The notes: generated by a model from the letters alone, not told the origin. Positions 36,572-46,541 are shown, numbered from the stretch's first letter. The stretch is 60,971 nucleotides of DNA from Novosphingobium sp. (GCA_020848655.1 JADLHU010000101.1:1-60971); one strand, 5' to 3'. Numbers and translations: made by a program.

Positions 36572-37401
36572 CGTGTCAGTCTCTCCGCATGCCAGCCTAC
36601 ATGTTCCGCCATGAAGGTGGAAATGAAGAAATAGGAATGATCGTAGCCGGGCTGGAGGCGGATCGTGGCGGGGATGCCCGCAGCCGCGCAGGCGGCGGTC
36701 AGCAGCCCGGTCTTGAGCTGCTCTTCCAGGAACCCGTCCGCCTCGCCCTGATCGACCAGCAGATCGGGCAGGCGCGCGCCATCCTCGATCAGGGCGCAGG
36801 CGTCATACTGGCGCCAATCGGCGCGGTCGGCGCCGATATAGCCGGTCAGCGCCTTTTCGCCCCACGGGCAGTTCAGCGGGCTGACGATCGGTGCGAAGGC
36901 GCTGGTCGAGCGGAAGCGCCCCGGATTGCGCAGCGAAATCGTCAGCGCGCCGTGCCCGCCCATCGAATGGCCGGTGATGCTCTGCCGAGCCATGTCGACC
37001 GGAAACTGCGCCGCGACCAGCGCGGGCAGTTCATCCTCGATATAGCTGCGCATGCGGAAATGCGTGGACCAGGGCGCCTGGTTCGCATCGACATAGAACC
37101 CCGCGCCCTTGCCGAAGTCATAGGCTTCGTCATCGGGCACGCCATCGCCGCGCGGCGAGGTGTCGGGCGCGACGAAGTTCACCCCGTGGCGCGCGCAGGC
37201 TTCGCGGTATTCGCCCTTTTCGGTGACGTTGGCATGCGTGCAGGTCAGCCCCGAAAGATACCACAGCACGGGCAGCCTTGCGCCCGGGGCGTGATCGGGC
37301 ACGAAGACCGAAAAGGTCATGTCGGTGCCCGTTACAGCGGACGCATGGGTGTAGACGCCCTGCATGCCGCCGTGGGCGCGATTGGCACTGATCTGTTCCA
37401 A
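36568..37401 (-). CDS. fghA: S-formylglutathione hydrolase
   Basis: A 277-residue serine esterase that hydrolyses S-formylglutathione to formate and glutathione. The nucleophile motif is GHSMGGHGAL. An Asp in LLVDQGEADGFL and a His in QPGYDHSYFFI complete the triad. YLSGLTCTHANVTEKG and DTSPRGDGVPDD are family signatures. Full length for the family. It follows adhC by 27 bases, so the two steps of formaldehyde oxidation are encoded together. Confidence 0.95.
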   Translation of the reverse strand: MEQISANRAHGGMQGVYTHASAVTGTDMTFSVFVPDHAPGARLPVLWYLSGLTCTHANVTEKGEYREACARHGVNFVAPDTSPRGDGVPDDEAYDFGKGAGFYVDANQAPWSTHFRMRSYIEDELPALVAAQFPVDMARQSITGHSMGGHGALTISLRNPGRFRSTSAFAPIVSPLNCPWGEKALTGYIGADRADWRQYDACALIEDGARLPDLLVDQGEADGFLEEQLKTGLLTAACAAAGIPATIRLQPGYDHSYFFISTFMAEHVGWHAERLTR

Positions 37402-37428
37402 GAAAGGTCTCCGTTCGTGTCGGGGTGA

Positions 37429-38541
<1,113 letters not shown>

Positions 38542-38784
38542 GACTGGTTCTCCTTTGTCCGGCCCCTAACATTGTCCCGCAGCAGCGTTAATATAGGGAT
38601 TTGTAAATACACTATGCCAGTGGTGAAATAATCGCAGGGAGCGGCATGGGCACCTGCGCCCCGCCGGTTCGCGTGCCGCTATAGCGTCCCTTTGGGGCGC
38701 GACAAGGCCGCACGTGGTGCGCCGCCGACGCCGGGCTGACAACCGCCTTGCCAAGCCGCGCGCGATGCGCTCCCTTGGCGGGCG

Positions 38785-40173
38785 ATGAAGGCGCTGCGCG
38801 ATCCCCAGAACCTGCTGACCGATGGCCTGGCCGCGATCCGCACGCAGTTCCAGGTGCCGCAGGGCTTTGCGCAAGCGGTGCTGGACGCCGCCAGCGCCGC
38901 CGCCGGCCGCCGGCCGGGCGAGCATGTCGATCGCACCGCGCTGCCCTTCGTCACGCTCGATCCGGCCAGTTCCACCGACCTTGACCAGGCCTTCACCATC
39001 GAGCGCGCCGGGGCGGACCTGCTGCTGCGCTATGCCATCGCCGATGTCGCGTGGTTCGTGACCGAGGGCGATCCGCTGGACGCCGAGGCCTGGAAGCGCG
39101 GCACCACCACCTATCTGCCCGATGGCAAGGCCAGCCTCTATCCCCCGGTGCTGAGCGAGCGCGCCGCCAGCCTGCTCCCCACCGGCGGCCCGCGCCCGGC
39201 GGTGGTGCTGTCGGTGCGCGTTGCCCCCGATGGCGCGGTGCGGCTTGATGGGGTCGAGCGCGCCCTGATCCAGTCGCGCGCCAAGCTGGCCTATGAAACC
39301 GCGCGCGATGAAGACCTGCCCGATGGCTTCGCCGATCTGGCGATGCGGATCGCGGCGGCCGAGGCGGCACGCGGCGCGGCGCGAGTCGATCCGCCCGAAC
39401 AGGAAGTGGAGGTGGACGCGGCCGGGCGCTTTACGCTGCGCTTCCGCCCGCAACTGCTGGCAGAGCGGCGCAACGCCGCGCTGTCGCTGGCCGCCAACCT
39501 TGCCGTCGCCGATGCCTTGCAGGCCGCGCATACCGGACTGTTCCGGGTGATGCCAGCGCCGGCCCCGCAGGCCGAGGAACGGCTGCGGCGCACCGCCGAC
39601 GCGTTTCATCTCGCCTGGCCGGCGCAGGTGCCGCTTGCCGTTTTCGAGCGCGGCCTCGATCCGCGCGATCCGCCTTCGGCCGCGTTCCTGCTGGCCGTGC
39701 GGCGCGCCGGCAACGGGGCGTCCTATGTGCCCTACCGCCAGGACGTGGTGCCGTGGCACGCGGCCATGGCGGCGACCTATGCCCATGCCACCGCGCCGCT
39801 GCGGCGGCTGGCCGATCGCTATGTGTTGCAGGCGGTGCTCGCCATCGCCAACGGGCGCACCGTGCCCGAAACGGTCATCGCCGCGTTCGAGCGATTGCCC
39901 GGCGCGATGGCGAAGGCCGAAGCGCGCGACGGCCAGATCGAGCGCGCGGTGATAGACTTGGCCGAAGTGGCGCTGCTCGCCGGCCACGAAGGGCGCGCCT
40001 TTGCCGCCACCGTCACCGATGTGGCCGAAAACGGCGCGCGCATACAATTGCACGATCTGCCCGTGGTCGCCCGCACCCGCGCGCCCGGCGTGCTGCCCGG
40101 CGCGCGGATTCGCGTGCGGCTGGATGCCGCCGATCCGGTGCAGCGCCGGCTGGAATTCACGCGCTTGGACTGA
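38785..40173 (+). CDS. RNB-domain exoribonuclease (RNase II/R family, short form)
   Basis: A 462-residue ribonuclease-like protein with the RNB catalytic core. DPASSTDLDQAFTI carries the metal-binding aspartates, YAIADVAWFV follows, and YAHATAPLRRLADRYV is the conserved TSPLRRxxD-type segment. YVPYRQDVVPWH lies ahead of it. The long N-terminal cold-shock domains and the basic tail of RNase R are missing, but a short S1-like end is present (AATVTDVAENGARIQLHDL). It probably trims or degrades RNA. It stands just upstream of tRNA-Cys. Confidence 0.87.
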   Translation: MKALRDPQNLLTDGLAAIRTQFQVPQGFAQAVLDAASAAAGRRPGEHVDRTALPFVTLDPASSTDLDQAFTIERAGADLLLRYAIADVAWFVTEGDPLDAEAWKRGTTTYLPDGKASLYPPVLSERAASLLPTGGPRPAVVLSVRVAPDGAVRLDGVERALIQSRAKLAYETARDEDLPDGFADLAMRIAAAEAARGAARVDPPEQEVEVDAAGRFTLRFRPQLLAERRNAALSLAANLAVADALQAAHTGLFRVMPAPAPQAEERLRRTADAFHLAWPAQVPLAVFERGLDPRDPPSAAFLLAVRRAGNGASYVPYRQDVVPWHAAMAATYAHATAPLRRLADRYVLQAVLAIANGRTVPETVIAAFERLPGAMAKAEARDGQIERAVIDLAEVALLAGHEGRAFAATVTDVAENGARIQLHDLPVVARTRAPGVLPGARIRVRLDAADPVQRRLEFTRLD

Positions 40174-40256
40174 ACGGTCGCCCCCCGCGCCATTCCGCTT
40201 GCACTGAAAAACGCCACGGTCTAGGGGGCCGGTTCACCGCGCAAATCTGCGATTGA

Positions 40257-40330
40257 GGCCCGATGGCGGAGTGGTGACGCAGCGGACTGCAAATCCGTGC
40301 ACGCCGGTTCGATTCCGGCTCGGGCCTCCA
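40257..40330 (+). tRNA. tRNA-Cys (anticodon GCA)
   Basis: A 74-base tRNA with encoded CCA. The acceptor GGCCCGA pairs with TCGGGCC, the discriminator is T, and the T-arm is GCCGGTTCGATTCCGGC. The anticodon loop reads CTGCAAA with GCA at its centre, specifying cysteine. It marks the border between host-like sequence on the left and accessory genes on the right; tRNA 3' ends are common integration sites. Confidence 0.96.
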
Positions 40331-40757
40331 ATTACCGCCAATAAGGCGTTGAAATATCGATAGAAAATTATATCGACGCAAAGCCGTTCCCTCAGAGGAA
40401 CCCTCATTATGGTTCGATTGTGGGCGGATGTGGGCGAAGGTCAGCGACTCAAGCACTAGTTAGACTGGTGAGGTCAACTCCCGTCCCAATCGAGTTTTCC
40501 GGCCCACAGCGGAGAGCGATTTTTGACAACCGCCTTTGCGCGCCGCTCTGGATCTTTGATCATCGCCGAAGGTCTCCTCGCTCGCGCGGCGGCGCCCCTG
40601 ACGCTCACGATAGACCTTCCGCCTTCGAACACCTCATAACCGCGATCAGAAGCGACGCGGGGTGGCCATTTGCGGCACTGCCCGCAGCGTCCTTCGCTTC
40701 GAGAGATTTGCGGGCGCTGGTCTTCTATGGCACGGTCAGCGGGGCCAAGGAGAACGC
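40331..40757. other. 427-base gap between tRNA-Cys and the PPDK-like gene, no confident gene
   Basis: The first 130 bases are AT-richer than the core (TTGAAATATCGATAGAAAATT) and look like foreign junction sequence. A consensus -35 TTGACA occurs at 40523 without a good -10. Short frames exist on both strands but lack recognisable protein features; one on the minus strand ends KNRSPLWAGKLDWDGS. No integrase, no tRNA 3' repeat and no inverted repeat that would define an att site was seen here. Confidence 0.5.
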
Positions 40758-42113
40758 ATGTTTTTACGAAAGGACCAGTCGCTCGATGCGCTGGCTGACA
40801 TCGGTAACGTCGCGCAGTTCGTGAGCTTCGCGCCGGTCGGCAATGCACCGCGGCAGGCCTATCTGCGAATTCTTGGCCTTCCCGCCAATCAGGATTTTGC
40901 CTCACCGGCCGAAGCGATCGCGGCCCTCCTGGCGCGGGCGCCAGACAGTAGCGTCAACGTGCGCAGCTATGCGCCCGAAAGCCCGCGCAGCCGCGAATTC
41001 GTCTATGGCCTGACTGATGTGGCCGCAGCTCTCGCCACTGTCGAGCGGCTGACACGCGAGGGCCTTCACACCATCGTCAATGAGACCGTCGACGTCGCCG
41101 ATGGCGGCGTCTCGGGGGTGGTCCAAGCTGGCATCGTCGAGTTCGCTCCCGACGACACCCCGCGCTGCGTCGAAAAGCCCGGTGTCGCCTCGCTGCCGGC
41201 CGCGCTCGGCTTCTCTCTTCTCAAGACTGTCTATGGCTTCGCGCCGAATCTTGGCGGTGCGCAGGGCCGGATCGAGTTCTCGATCCACCCACGCCCCCGT
41301 GGTTGGCGCGGCTCGCACACCCTGCTCTGGGAGCAGGAGGAAACCGGACCCGAGCAGGGCACGGCCACGCTTGCCTGGCCCAATCGCTTCAGCCGTCACA
41401 TCGGCGACAAGCTCTACGGACTCTTGATGGCGCATCTTGCCGGCCTGCCGGTACCGGCAACGCGGGCGATCACGCGCCGCGTCGCGCCGTTCGCTTTCGG
41501 CCAAGTTACTGGATCGCACGAAACCTGGATCCGCACTTGCCCGACCGAGCAGCAGCCCGGTCTCTTCACCACGCATCGCGGGTGGCTCGACCCGTTCAAG
41601 TTGCTGGCCGAGGAAGATCCCACCGGCGAAAATATCGCCTCGGTCCTGGCCCAGGCCGGCATCCATGCGCGCCACGCCGGCGCGAGCCTCGTCGATGCCA
41701 ATGGGCGCACGGTCGTTGAAGGCGTGGCTGGGCTCGGCGACGAATTCATGCAGGGCCGCGATCTGCCCCAACAGCTGCCCGGAGCCGTCGTCACCGATGT
41801 CATTCGAGCCGTGGCGCGGCTCACTCCCATCTTCGGGCCAGTGCGCACCGAATGGGTGCACGACGGCGACCAGGTCTGGATCGTCCAGCTGCACCGCGGC
41901 GCCACCCTCAGCACCGAGCGTGTCCTGGTCCCCGGCGAGCGCAGCCGCTGGGTAGGGTTTCCCGCCGACAACGGGCTCGAAGCGCTGCGCACTCTGCTCG
42001 CCTCCCTGAACGGCGATGCGGGCGTGGAGATCGTCGGCGCCATCGGCATGACCAGCCACATGGCCGACCTCGTCCGCAAGGCCGGCGTGCCGACCCGCGT
42101 CGTCCCCGCCTGA
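40758..42113 (+). CDS. PEP-synthase/PPDK-like protein: ATP-grasp-like part plus short phosphohistidine-like tail
   Basis: A 451-residue protein starting at ATG 40758, eight bases after AAGGAG. Residues from about 60 to 350 resemble the nucleotide-binding half of PEP synthase/PPDK. VNVRSYAPESPRSREFVYGL and TIVNETVDVADGGVSGVVQA are strand/loop segments, and GPVRTEWVHDGDQVWIVQLH corresponds to the family's EW...G.LW.LQ-R stretch. The end GMTSHMADLVRKAGVPTRV resembles the mobile phosphohistidine domain (GG-TSHAA-A-x-GIP) with its His. The PEP/pyruvate TIM barrel is absent. Its stop abuts the stop of the convergent dGTPase gene. The family is not named with certainty; see findings. Confidence 0.6.
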   Translation: MFLRKDQSLDALADIGNVAQFVSFAPVGNAPRQAYLRILGLPANQDFASPAEAIAALLARAPDSSVNVRSYAPESPRSREFVYGLTDVAAALATVERLTREGLHTIVNETVDVADGGVSGVVQAGIVEFAPDDTPRCVEKPGVASLPAALGFSLLKTVYGFAPNLGGAQGRIEFSIHPRPRGWRGSHTLLWEQEETGPEQGTATLAWPNRFSRHIGDKLYGLLMAHLAGLPVPATRAITRRVAPFAFGQVTGSHETWIRTCPTEQQPGLFTTHRGWLDPFKLLAEEDPTGENIASVLAQAGIHARHAGASLVDANGRTVVEGVAGLGDEFMQGRDLPQQLPGAVVTDVIRAVARLTPIFGPVRTEWVHDGDQVWIVQLHRGATLSTERVLVPGERSRWVGFPADNGLEALRTLLASLNGDAGVEIVGAIGMTSHMADLVRKAGVPTRVVPA

Positions 42114-43475
42114 TCAGACGCGGTCGAAGACCGATCCCATCCGCGGGGAAAACAATCGCTCGTAAGTGCGAAGCAGCGCCGCGTCGGTGAAGCCGGCGAC
42201 GTGGTCGCAGATCGCGCGCAGCGGCGCAGACGAGGCCTGACAGCGCTCCTGGACGTCGGGGGGCAGCAATCGCGCTGGATCGCTCGCCAGAGCCTCGAAC
42301 ACCGCCACCACCATCCGCTGGCCCTTGAACTCCAAGTGTTGGACGCGCGGGCTTTCGATGACCTGCCGCACGATCAGCGCTTGCAAGGCGGCGAGAAGTG
42401 CGGCCGCTTCACCGCGCAGCCGCACATGCCAGCGCAGCAAGGGCGTGTCGAACATATCATCCTCGCTCAGCTCCACCGCGCGGATGAAGTAGTGGACCAG
42501 GCGCCCGATCGCGCCCTTGCGTGCGCTGGCCGAGCCAAACAGCCGCGCCGTGAGCTCGCTGTAGTCGCCGCATCCTCCATGCATCAGCGGACGCCGCACG
42601 AGCGCGGCGAGCAGATCGCCGCATTGCGCTTCGCCGATGGCGCTGACGAACTCTTCCTCCCTTATGAAGCCGAGTGCGATCGCGTCCTCGAGATCGTGTA
42701 CGCCATAGGCGATGTCGTCGGCAGCGTTCATGATTCCGCAATCGAACGACTTGTGCCGCGTGCGGCCATGGCCCTTGCCGCCAAGATCGAGTTCAAGGAA
42801 AGCGGTCCGCTCACCCGGTGAAAGCGGCGCCAGGATCCAATCCAGCACGTGGGCATCGTCATCGTAGCAGGCCTTGGCCGGCTTACACCGCGCGCGGTCG
42901 AGCACCGCGATCGTCGTCGCGCCGTCGGCCAGCGCAGCCGTCAGTGCCCTGTTACGCACCGAGCCGTGAAGCGCGGGATACTTGAGCGTGCCGAGCAGCG
43001 CCCGACGCGTGAGATCGGCGCCATGCGCAGCGGAAAAGCTTTCAAGCCGCGCGAGAATGCGCAAGGTCTGCGCATTGCCCTCGAACCCGCCTTCACCGCG
43101 CATGCAATAGTTGAGCGCCAGCTCGCCGCCATGGCCGAACGGCGGATGCCCGATATCGTGCGCGAGCCCGATCGCCTGTATGAGCGGGGCAGGGGGTACC
43201 AGCGCGTGTGCGGCGGGATCGAGCCCAGGATCCACTTTGCTTGCGCGCAGATGCTGGGCGATGCCTTCGGCCACTTGCGCCACCTCGAGCGAATGGGTGA
43301 GGCGCGTGCGATAGAAGTCGTCGTCGCCGAGCGAGAGGATCTGGGTCTTCCCCTGCAGCCGGCGGAAAGCGCTCGAATGGATGACGCGCGCGTAGTCGAC
43401 CTCGAAATCGGTGCGCACATCGTCGCCATGCCGCTGGGCGCCGCTGCGCCGCTCCGACCATCTGTCGCTCATCAT
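42114..43475 (-). CDS. dgt: Deoxyguanosine triphosphate triphosphohydrolase, HD domain (long type)
   Basis: A 453-residue HD-domain dNTPase that would hydrolyse dGTP (or other dNTPs) to nucleoside and triphosphate. The start reads RTDFEVDYARVIHSSAFRRL and GKTQILSLGDDDFYRTRLTH. The metal site is H in RLTHSLEVAQVAE, HD in GLAHDIGHPPFGHGGE and D in NAADDIAYGVHDLEDA. This matches the E. coli Dgt type rather than the shorter housekeeping type. dNTP-depleting enzymes of this class are known to defend against phages. It lies downstream of the membrane-protein gene with a 25-base gap. Confidence 0.88.
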   Translation of the reverse strand: MMSDRWSERRSGAQRHGDDVRTDFEVDYARVIHSSAFRRLQGKTQILSLGDDDFYRTRLTHSLEVAQVAEGIAQHLRASKVDPGLDPAAHALVPPAPLIQAIGLAHDIGHPPFGHGGELALNYCMRGEGGFEGNAQTLRILARLESFSAAHGADLTRRALLGTLKYPALHGSVRNRALTAALADGATTIAVLDRARCKPAKACYDDDAHVLDWILAPLSPGERTAFLELDLGGKGHGRTRHKSFDCGIMNAADDIAYGVHDLEDAIALGFIREEEFVSAIGEAQCGDLLAALVRRPLMHGGCGDYSELTARLFGSASARKGAIGRLVHYFIRAVELSEDDMFDTPLLRWHVRLRGEAAALLAALQALIVRQVIESPRVQHLEFKGQRMVVAVFEALASDPARLLPPDVQERCQASSAPLRAICDHVAGFTDAALLRTYERLFSPRMGSVFDRV

Positions 43476-43500
43476 GACGCGCCCTCTGCCTTGCGAGCGA

Positions 43501-44949
43501 TCAGAGATAGATCGCTCCGGCCAGAATGGCGAGGCATCCCGCTATCGCCAAGAATGCCAGGAATACCATGACCGCCTGGAACCACAGGAGCACGGCCCAT
43601 TGCCAATAGGGCGAATAGGCGACAGTCACCGAAAGCGCGCGGCCGAACTGCGAGATCACGCGCTGCACCCCGTTGAAGATGCCCGCGGGGCCATCGAGCA
43701 GCACCAATGCGATGATGCCGAGCATGACCACCACGGCGCCGGCAGCGGTCAGCGGCGGGCTCCATGCGAAAAGCGCGAGCGCCCAGTCCGGCCCGCCCAG
43801 CGTCATCGTTCCCGGCGCGATCCCGGTGGGACCTTTGGGAAGGCTCGCATTGTGCGTGCCCACGCATGAGCTCACCAGCGACGTGGTGGCGAGGAATACC
43901 GTCACGCCGGCGATCGCCACCTGGACCTTCTGCGCAATGCGCGTCGCCGCCACGTCGATGCTCGCCTTGATCGAATCCTTGAGGTGCTTGAAATCGAAGT
44001 CGTGGACCGCGGTGCAGGTGTCGAACTTGGGATCGCCGGTCTGGGTGCGCACGTGGCTCATCAGCGAGGCCTGGAACGCCTCGGCAAAAGCGATGATGCC
44101 GAGCGACTTGCGCTGATCGGTCAGGCCCTCCTCGCGGTTCAGCCGCTCGATCTCGCGCGATAGGCTCCATAGCGTCTCGCGGCGCCAGGCGAGCTCGTCG
44201 CTATGACCCGGCTCATCGTCGTGGCGGCCAAAGGCGTAGAGCGGCGTGATCTGGTCCGAGGTGGCGTCGTGGTGCGTGTGATCGTGAACCGCGTCCTTGA
44301 CGAAATAATAGGCCTGCTCAGCGATCTGATCTAGCTCCGCCCGGTCGAGCCCCAGCTCGGCCCCCGGCTCGGCTCCAGGCTCGGCCTTGAACCAGATCCG
44401 GCATTCACCGGTTCGCATCAAGGCGACGCGCAGTTGCAGCGACGGACCGGACTCGGCAAGGGCCGCTTCAACCGCGCTGCGCAGGGTCTCGACAGCCTCG
44501 TCGCTCTGGTGCCGCTCGGCGCGCAGTAGGCGGCTGATTCGCTGGGTCGCAAGCGCTTGGACCCGGCGATCGTACTCGTCGACGATGTAAGGCAGGAGGT
44601 AGACCGTGCCGAGGAGCATGCCCTGACGGTCACGATCGGGCTTGGGGAACCCATCGTGCATCAACGGGATTTCGGTGGGGCGCGTGTCGGCCATGAGCAC
44701 CCAGTGCAGCGCGATATCTGGGATCAACAGCTTCGCCAGGCAATTGGGCATCGGATAGTCGTTCACCACGCGGTGCTGATGGACCATCACCACGCGGCTC
44801 GTGCTACCCGCTACCGGCTGCGTGAAAGCTGTCGCATCCTTGGCCGCGCCGATCATCGAGAACGACAAGTGGCTGCGCACGTTCGGCACCCACCCGGCAT
44901 AGCTGGGTGACGCGCCCCGCCAGGGCTCCTCCTCGCAGGCCGGCTGCAT
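43501..44949 (-). CDS. Unknown protein with soluble N-terminal domain and three C-terminal membrane helices
   Basis: A 482-residue protein I do not recognise. Residues 1 to about 330 are soluble, with charged helices (QRISRLLRAERHQSDEAVE, LWSLSREIERLNREEGLTDQ) and a His-rich stretch DAVHDHTHHDATSD. Three membrane helices follow: VQVAIAGVTVFLATTSLVSS, AAGAVVVMLGIIALVLL, and WAVLLWFQAVMVFLAFLAIA near the C-terminus. This would place a cytoplasmic sensing or effector domain at the membrane. It sits between a small membrane-protein gene (12 bases upstream) and the dGTPase (25 bases downstream), forming one transcription unit. Confidence 0.7.
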   Translation of the reverse strand: MQPACEEEPWRGASPSYAGWVPNVRSHLSFSMIGAAKDATAFTQPVAGSTSRVVMVHQHRVVNDYPMPNCLAKLLIPDIALHWVLMADTRPTEIPLMHDGFPKPDRDRQGMLLGTVYLLPYIVDEYDRRVQALATQRISRLLRAERHQSDEAVETLRSAVEAALAESGPSLQLRVALMRTGECRIWFKAEPGAEPGAELGLDRAELDQIAEQAYYFVKDAVHDHTHHDATSDQITPLYAFGRHDDEPGHSDELAWRRETLWSLSREIERLNREEGLTDQRKSLGIIAFAEAFQASLMSHVRTQTGDPKFDTCTAVHDFDFKHLKDSIKASIDVAATRIAQKVQVAIAGVTVFLATTSLVSSCVGTHNASLPKGPTGIAPGTMTLGGPDWALALFAWSPPLTAAGAVVVMLGIIALVLLDGPAGIFNGVQRVISQFGRALSVTVAYSPYWQWAVLLWFQAVMVFLAFLAIAGCLAILAGAIYL

Positions 44950-44961
44950 CAGGAGAACGCG

Positions 44962-45243
44962 TTAGAAGACGTCTTTGGAGACGGTACGGGTCTTGCGAAC
45001 TTTGAACTGGCCCTTCTCGTAGCGCAAGCCGATCCCGGCGCGCGTCGGCACGAGCGAGCTGCTGTCCTGACGATCTACCTGCGCCCTGAAGAAACGGCGC
45101 AATGAAAAATCCGCTCGGTCGAATTCCCGCGCGTCGGCGACTCCGCCGCGCCAGACACGCGCCCAAGCCGCCACCAAAGACATGAAGAGCCAAAGCAGTA
45201 GGGGGAGGGCGAAAGCGGCGCCAATGATCAGCATCGTTCCCAT
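44962..45243 (-). CDS. Small single-pass membrane protein of the dGTPase unit
   Basis: A 93-residue protein: membrane helix MLIIGAAFALPLLLWLFMSL at the N-terminus, then a basic cytoplasmic region with REFDRADFSLRRFFRAQ and ending RKTRTVSKDVF. The start follows a ribosome site AGGAGG (plus strand CCTCCT at 45251). It is the first gene of the leftward unit with the 482-residue membrane protein and dGTPase. Function unknown. Confidence 0.65.
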   Translation of the reverse strand: MGTMLIIGAAFALPLLLWLFMSLVAAWARVWRGGVADAREFDRADFSLRRFFRAQVDRQDSSSLVPTRAGIGLRYEKGQFKVRKTRTVSKDVF

Positions 45244-45398
45244 TACGTTGGCCTCCTACTCCAATTCAAACGTAGCTGCAACACCGATTGCATTGCCAGT
45301 GTTCCACCGTAATTGTGCACAGACCTGCGGATCCGAGAGGTTTTTCTGACGAGATGACATTCGCGGGGCCCAGCCGTCGCGGAGAACGCTTTCCCATT

Positions 45399-46043
45399 CT
45401 AGATCAGATTGGCATCGCTGGGCTTTGCTCGCGGCTTGAACCACAGCTCGGTCGAGCGATCCACCGCGAGGTCGTCATGGCAGGTGCGGACCAGCGCCAG
45501 CGCCTCCTCAGCTGGCGCGCGCATCCAGGGGTCGTATTGGTCAGCGGTGAGCAACACCGGCATGCGGTCGTGAACGTCGGACATCTGCGGGCAGCCGTCG
45601 ACCATGACCATACTGTAGGCGTTGCCCCATTCGTCGGTTGGGCGCCAGATGCCGGCGACCGCGAACAGCTGGGTTCCGAGCAGCGAGTACCAGGTGCGCG
45701 TCATGCGCCCGGTTTCCCCCTCTGCTTCGGCCCATTGCGTGATGGGAATGATGCAGCGCCGGCTTTCGAAGCTTGGCCGCCAGAAGGGTGTGCCCAGCTT
45801 GTCGTCGCGGGCGTTATTCACCGCCTTCGGCTTCGATGTCGGCTTCATGCTCTTGAGGCGGACGGGGAAGCCCCAAGACATGGATTGCAGCACGCGATGC
45901 CCTTCCTGTTCGCGCACCACCATGCCGGGGTATCCGGGATAGACCTCTTCGGCCGCGTTGCCAGTGGCAATGTCCCCAGGCTCGACCTTGAACAGGCGGG
46001 CCACCTCGGCGGCGCCGGTGCTGTTGCGGTAGAGGTTGCACAT
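45399..46043 (-). CDS. SRAP-domain protein (YedK/HMCES family)
   Basis: A 214-residue SOS-response-associated peptidase-like protein. The start at ATG 46043 gives MCNLYRNSTGAAEVARLF, so Cys2 becomes the N-terminal residue after Met removal and would crosslink to abasic sites in single-stranded DNA. Other family parts: PGYPGMVVREQEGHRVLQSM, SWGFPV, CIIPITQWAEAEGETG, and HDRMPVLLTADQYDPWM with the active His. An upstream frame extension to 46115 was rejected because it would bury Cys2. Such genes are frequent on plasmids and phages. Confidence 0.92.
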   Translation of the reverse strand: MCNLYRNSTGAAEVARLFKVEPGDIATGNAAEEVYPGYPGMVVREQEGHRVLQSMSWGFPVRLKSMKPTSKPKAVNNARDDKLGTPFWRPSFESRRCIIPITQWAEAEGETGRMTRTWYSLLGTQLFAVAGIWRPTDEWGNAYSMVMVDGCPQMSDVHDRMPVLLTADQYDPWMRAPAEEALALVRTCHDDLAVDRSTELWFKPRAKPSDANLI

Positions 46044-46107
46044 GCTGGGATGATCGGACTGCATCGGGAGCGGAGTCAACCGCATCCGAAACGGAGCAAT
46101 CGCGAGA

Positions 46108-46476
46108 ATGTCCATTGCCCGAATCGCGCCGGCGGCGCTCTCTCACGGGATGGTCCGACGTTCAACACCGCCTCGCCAACTCGATGAGCGCGCCTTCCCG
46201 GTCCGGTTGAAGCTGCAAAACCCGTTGACTGGTCCGGGCTGGATCCGGTGGACCGACGCCGAGATATGGCTGCGCGAGAACGTCGGCGCGGGGTAGTTCG
46301 CCCATCATGGCCAGGAAGGCCACCTCGGGCACACCATGGCGTTCTACTTCCGCACGCTCGACGCCGCGCGGCGGTTCATGGAGGCGTTCCCGGACTATCG
46401 ACTGGCTGACACGACGGACACGCTGGAGCATCTGAGAAACGCGAGGGCGCGGCGCCATGCGGTGGCGCCGCCATAG
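46108..46476 (+). pseudogene. Small unknown protein interrupted by an in-frame TAG
   Basis: Two open stretches in one frame are separated only by TAG at 46294 to 46296. The first ends FPVRLKLQNPLTGPGWIRW and TDAEIWLRENVGAG. The second begins FAHHGQEGHLGHTMAFYFRT and ends LDAARRFMEAFPDYRLAD before a TAG at 46474. Together they read as one protein of about 120 residues similar in style to small alphaproteobacterial proteins of unknown function. A single-base change (for example GAG to TAG) would explain the break. Confidence 0.55.
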
Positions 46477-46541
46477 ATGCGCTTCGATTCGACACATTGC
46501 GCCGCCTGTGAGACAACTGACGTTCAACAGGGAGAATGGAT

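Noticed and set aside
40157..40456. Minus-strand frame across tRNA-Cys reading EPESNRRARICSPLRHHSAI
   Set aside because: This is the well-known artefact of translating the antisense of a tRNA; no gene is there.
40420..40905. Overlapping frames on both strands after tRNA-Cys
   Set aside because: No ribosome site, no recognisable domain, and the plus-strand one runs into the PPDK-like gene in another frame.
42114..43475. dGTPase as an ordinary housekeeping gene
   Set aside because: It is of the long Dgt type, lies in the accessory region after a tRNA, and is embedded with unknown membrane proteins; a purely housekeeping role is less likely, although not excluded.
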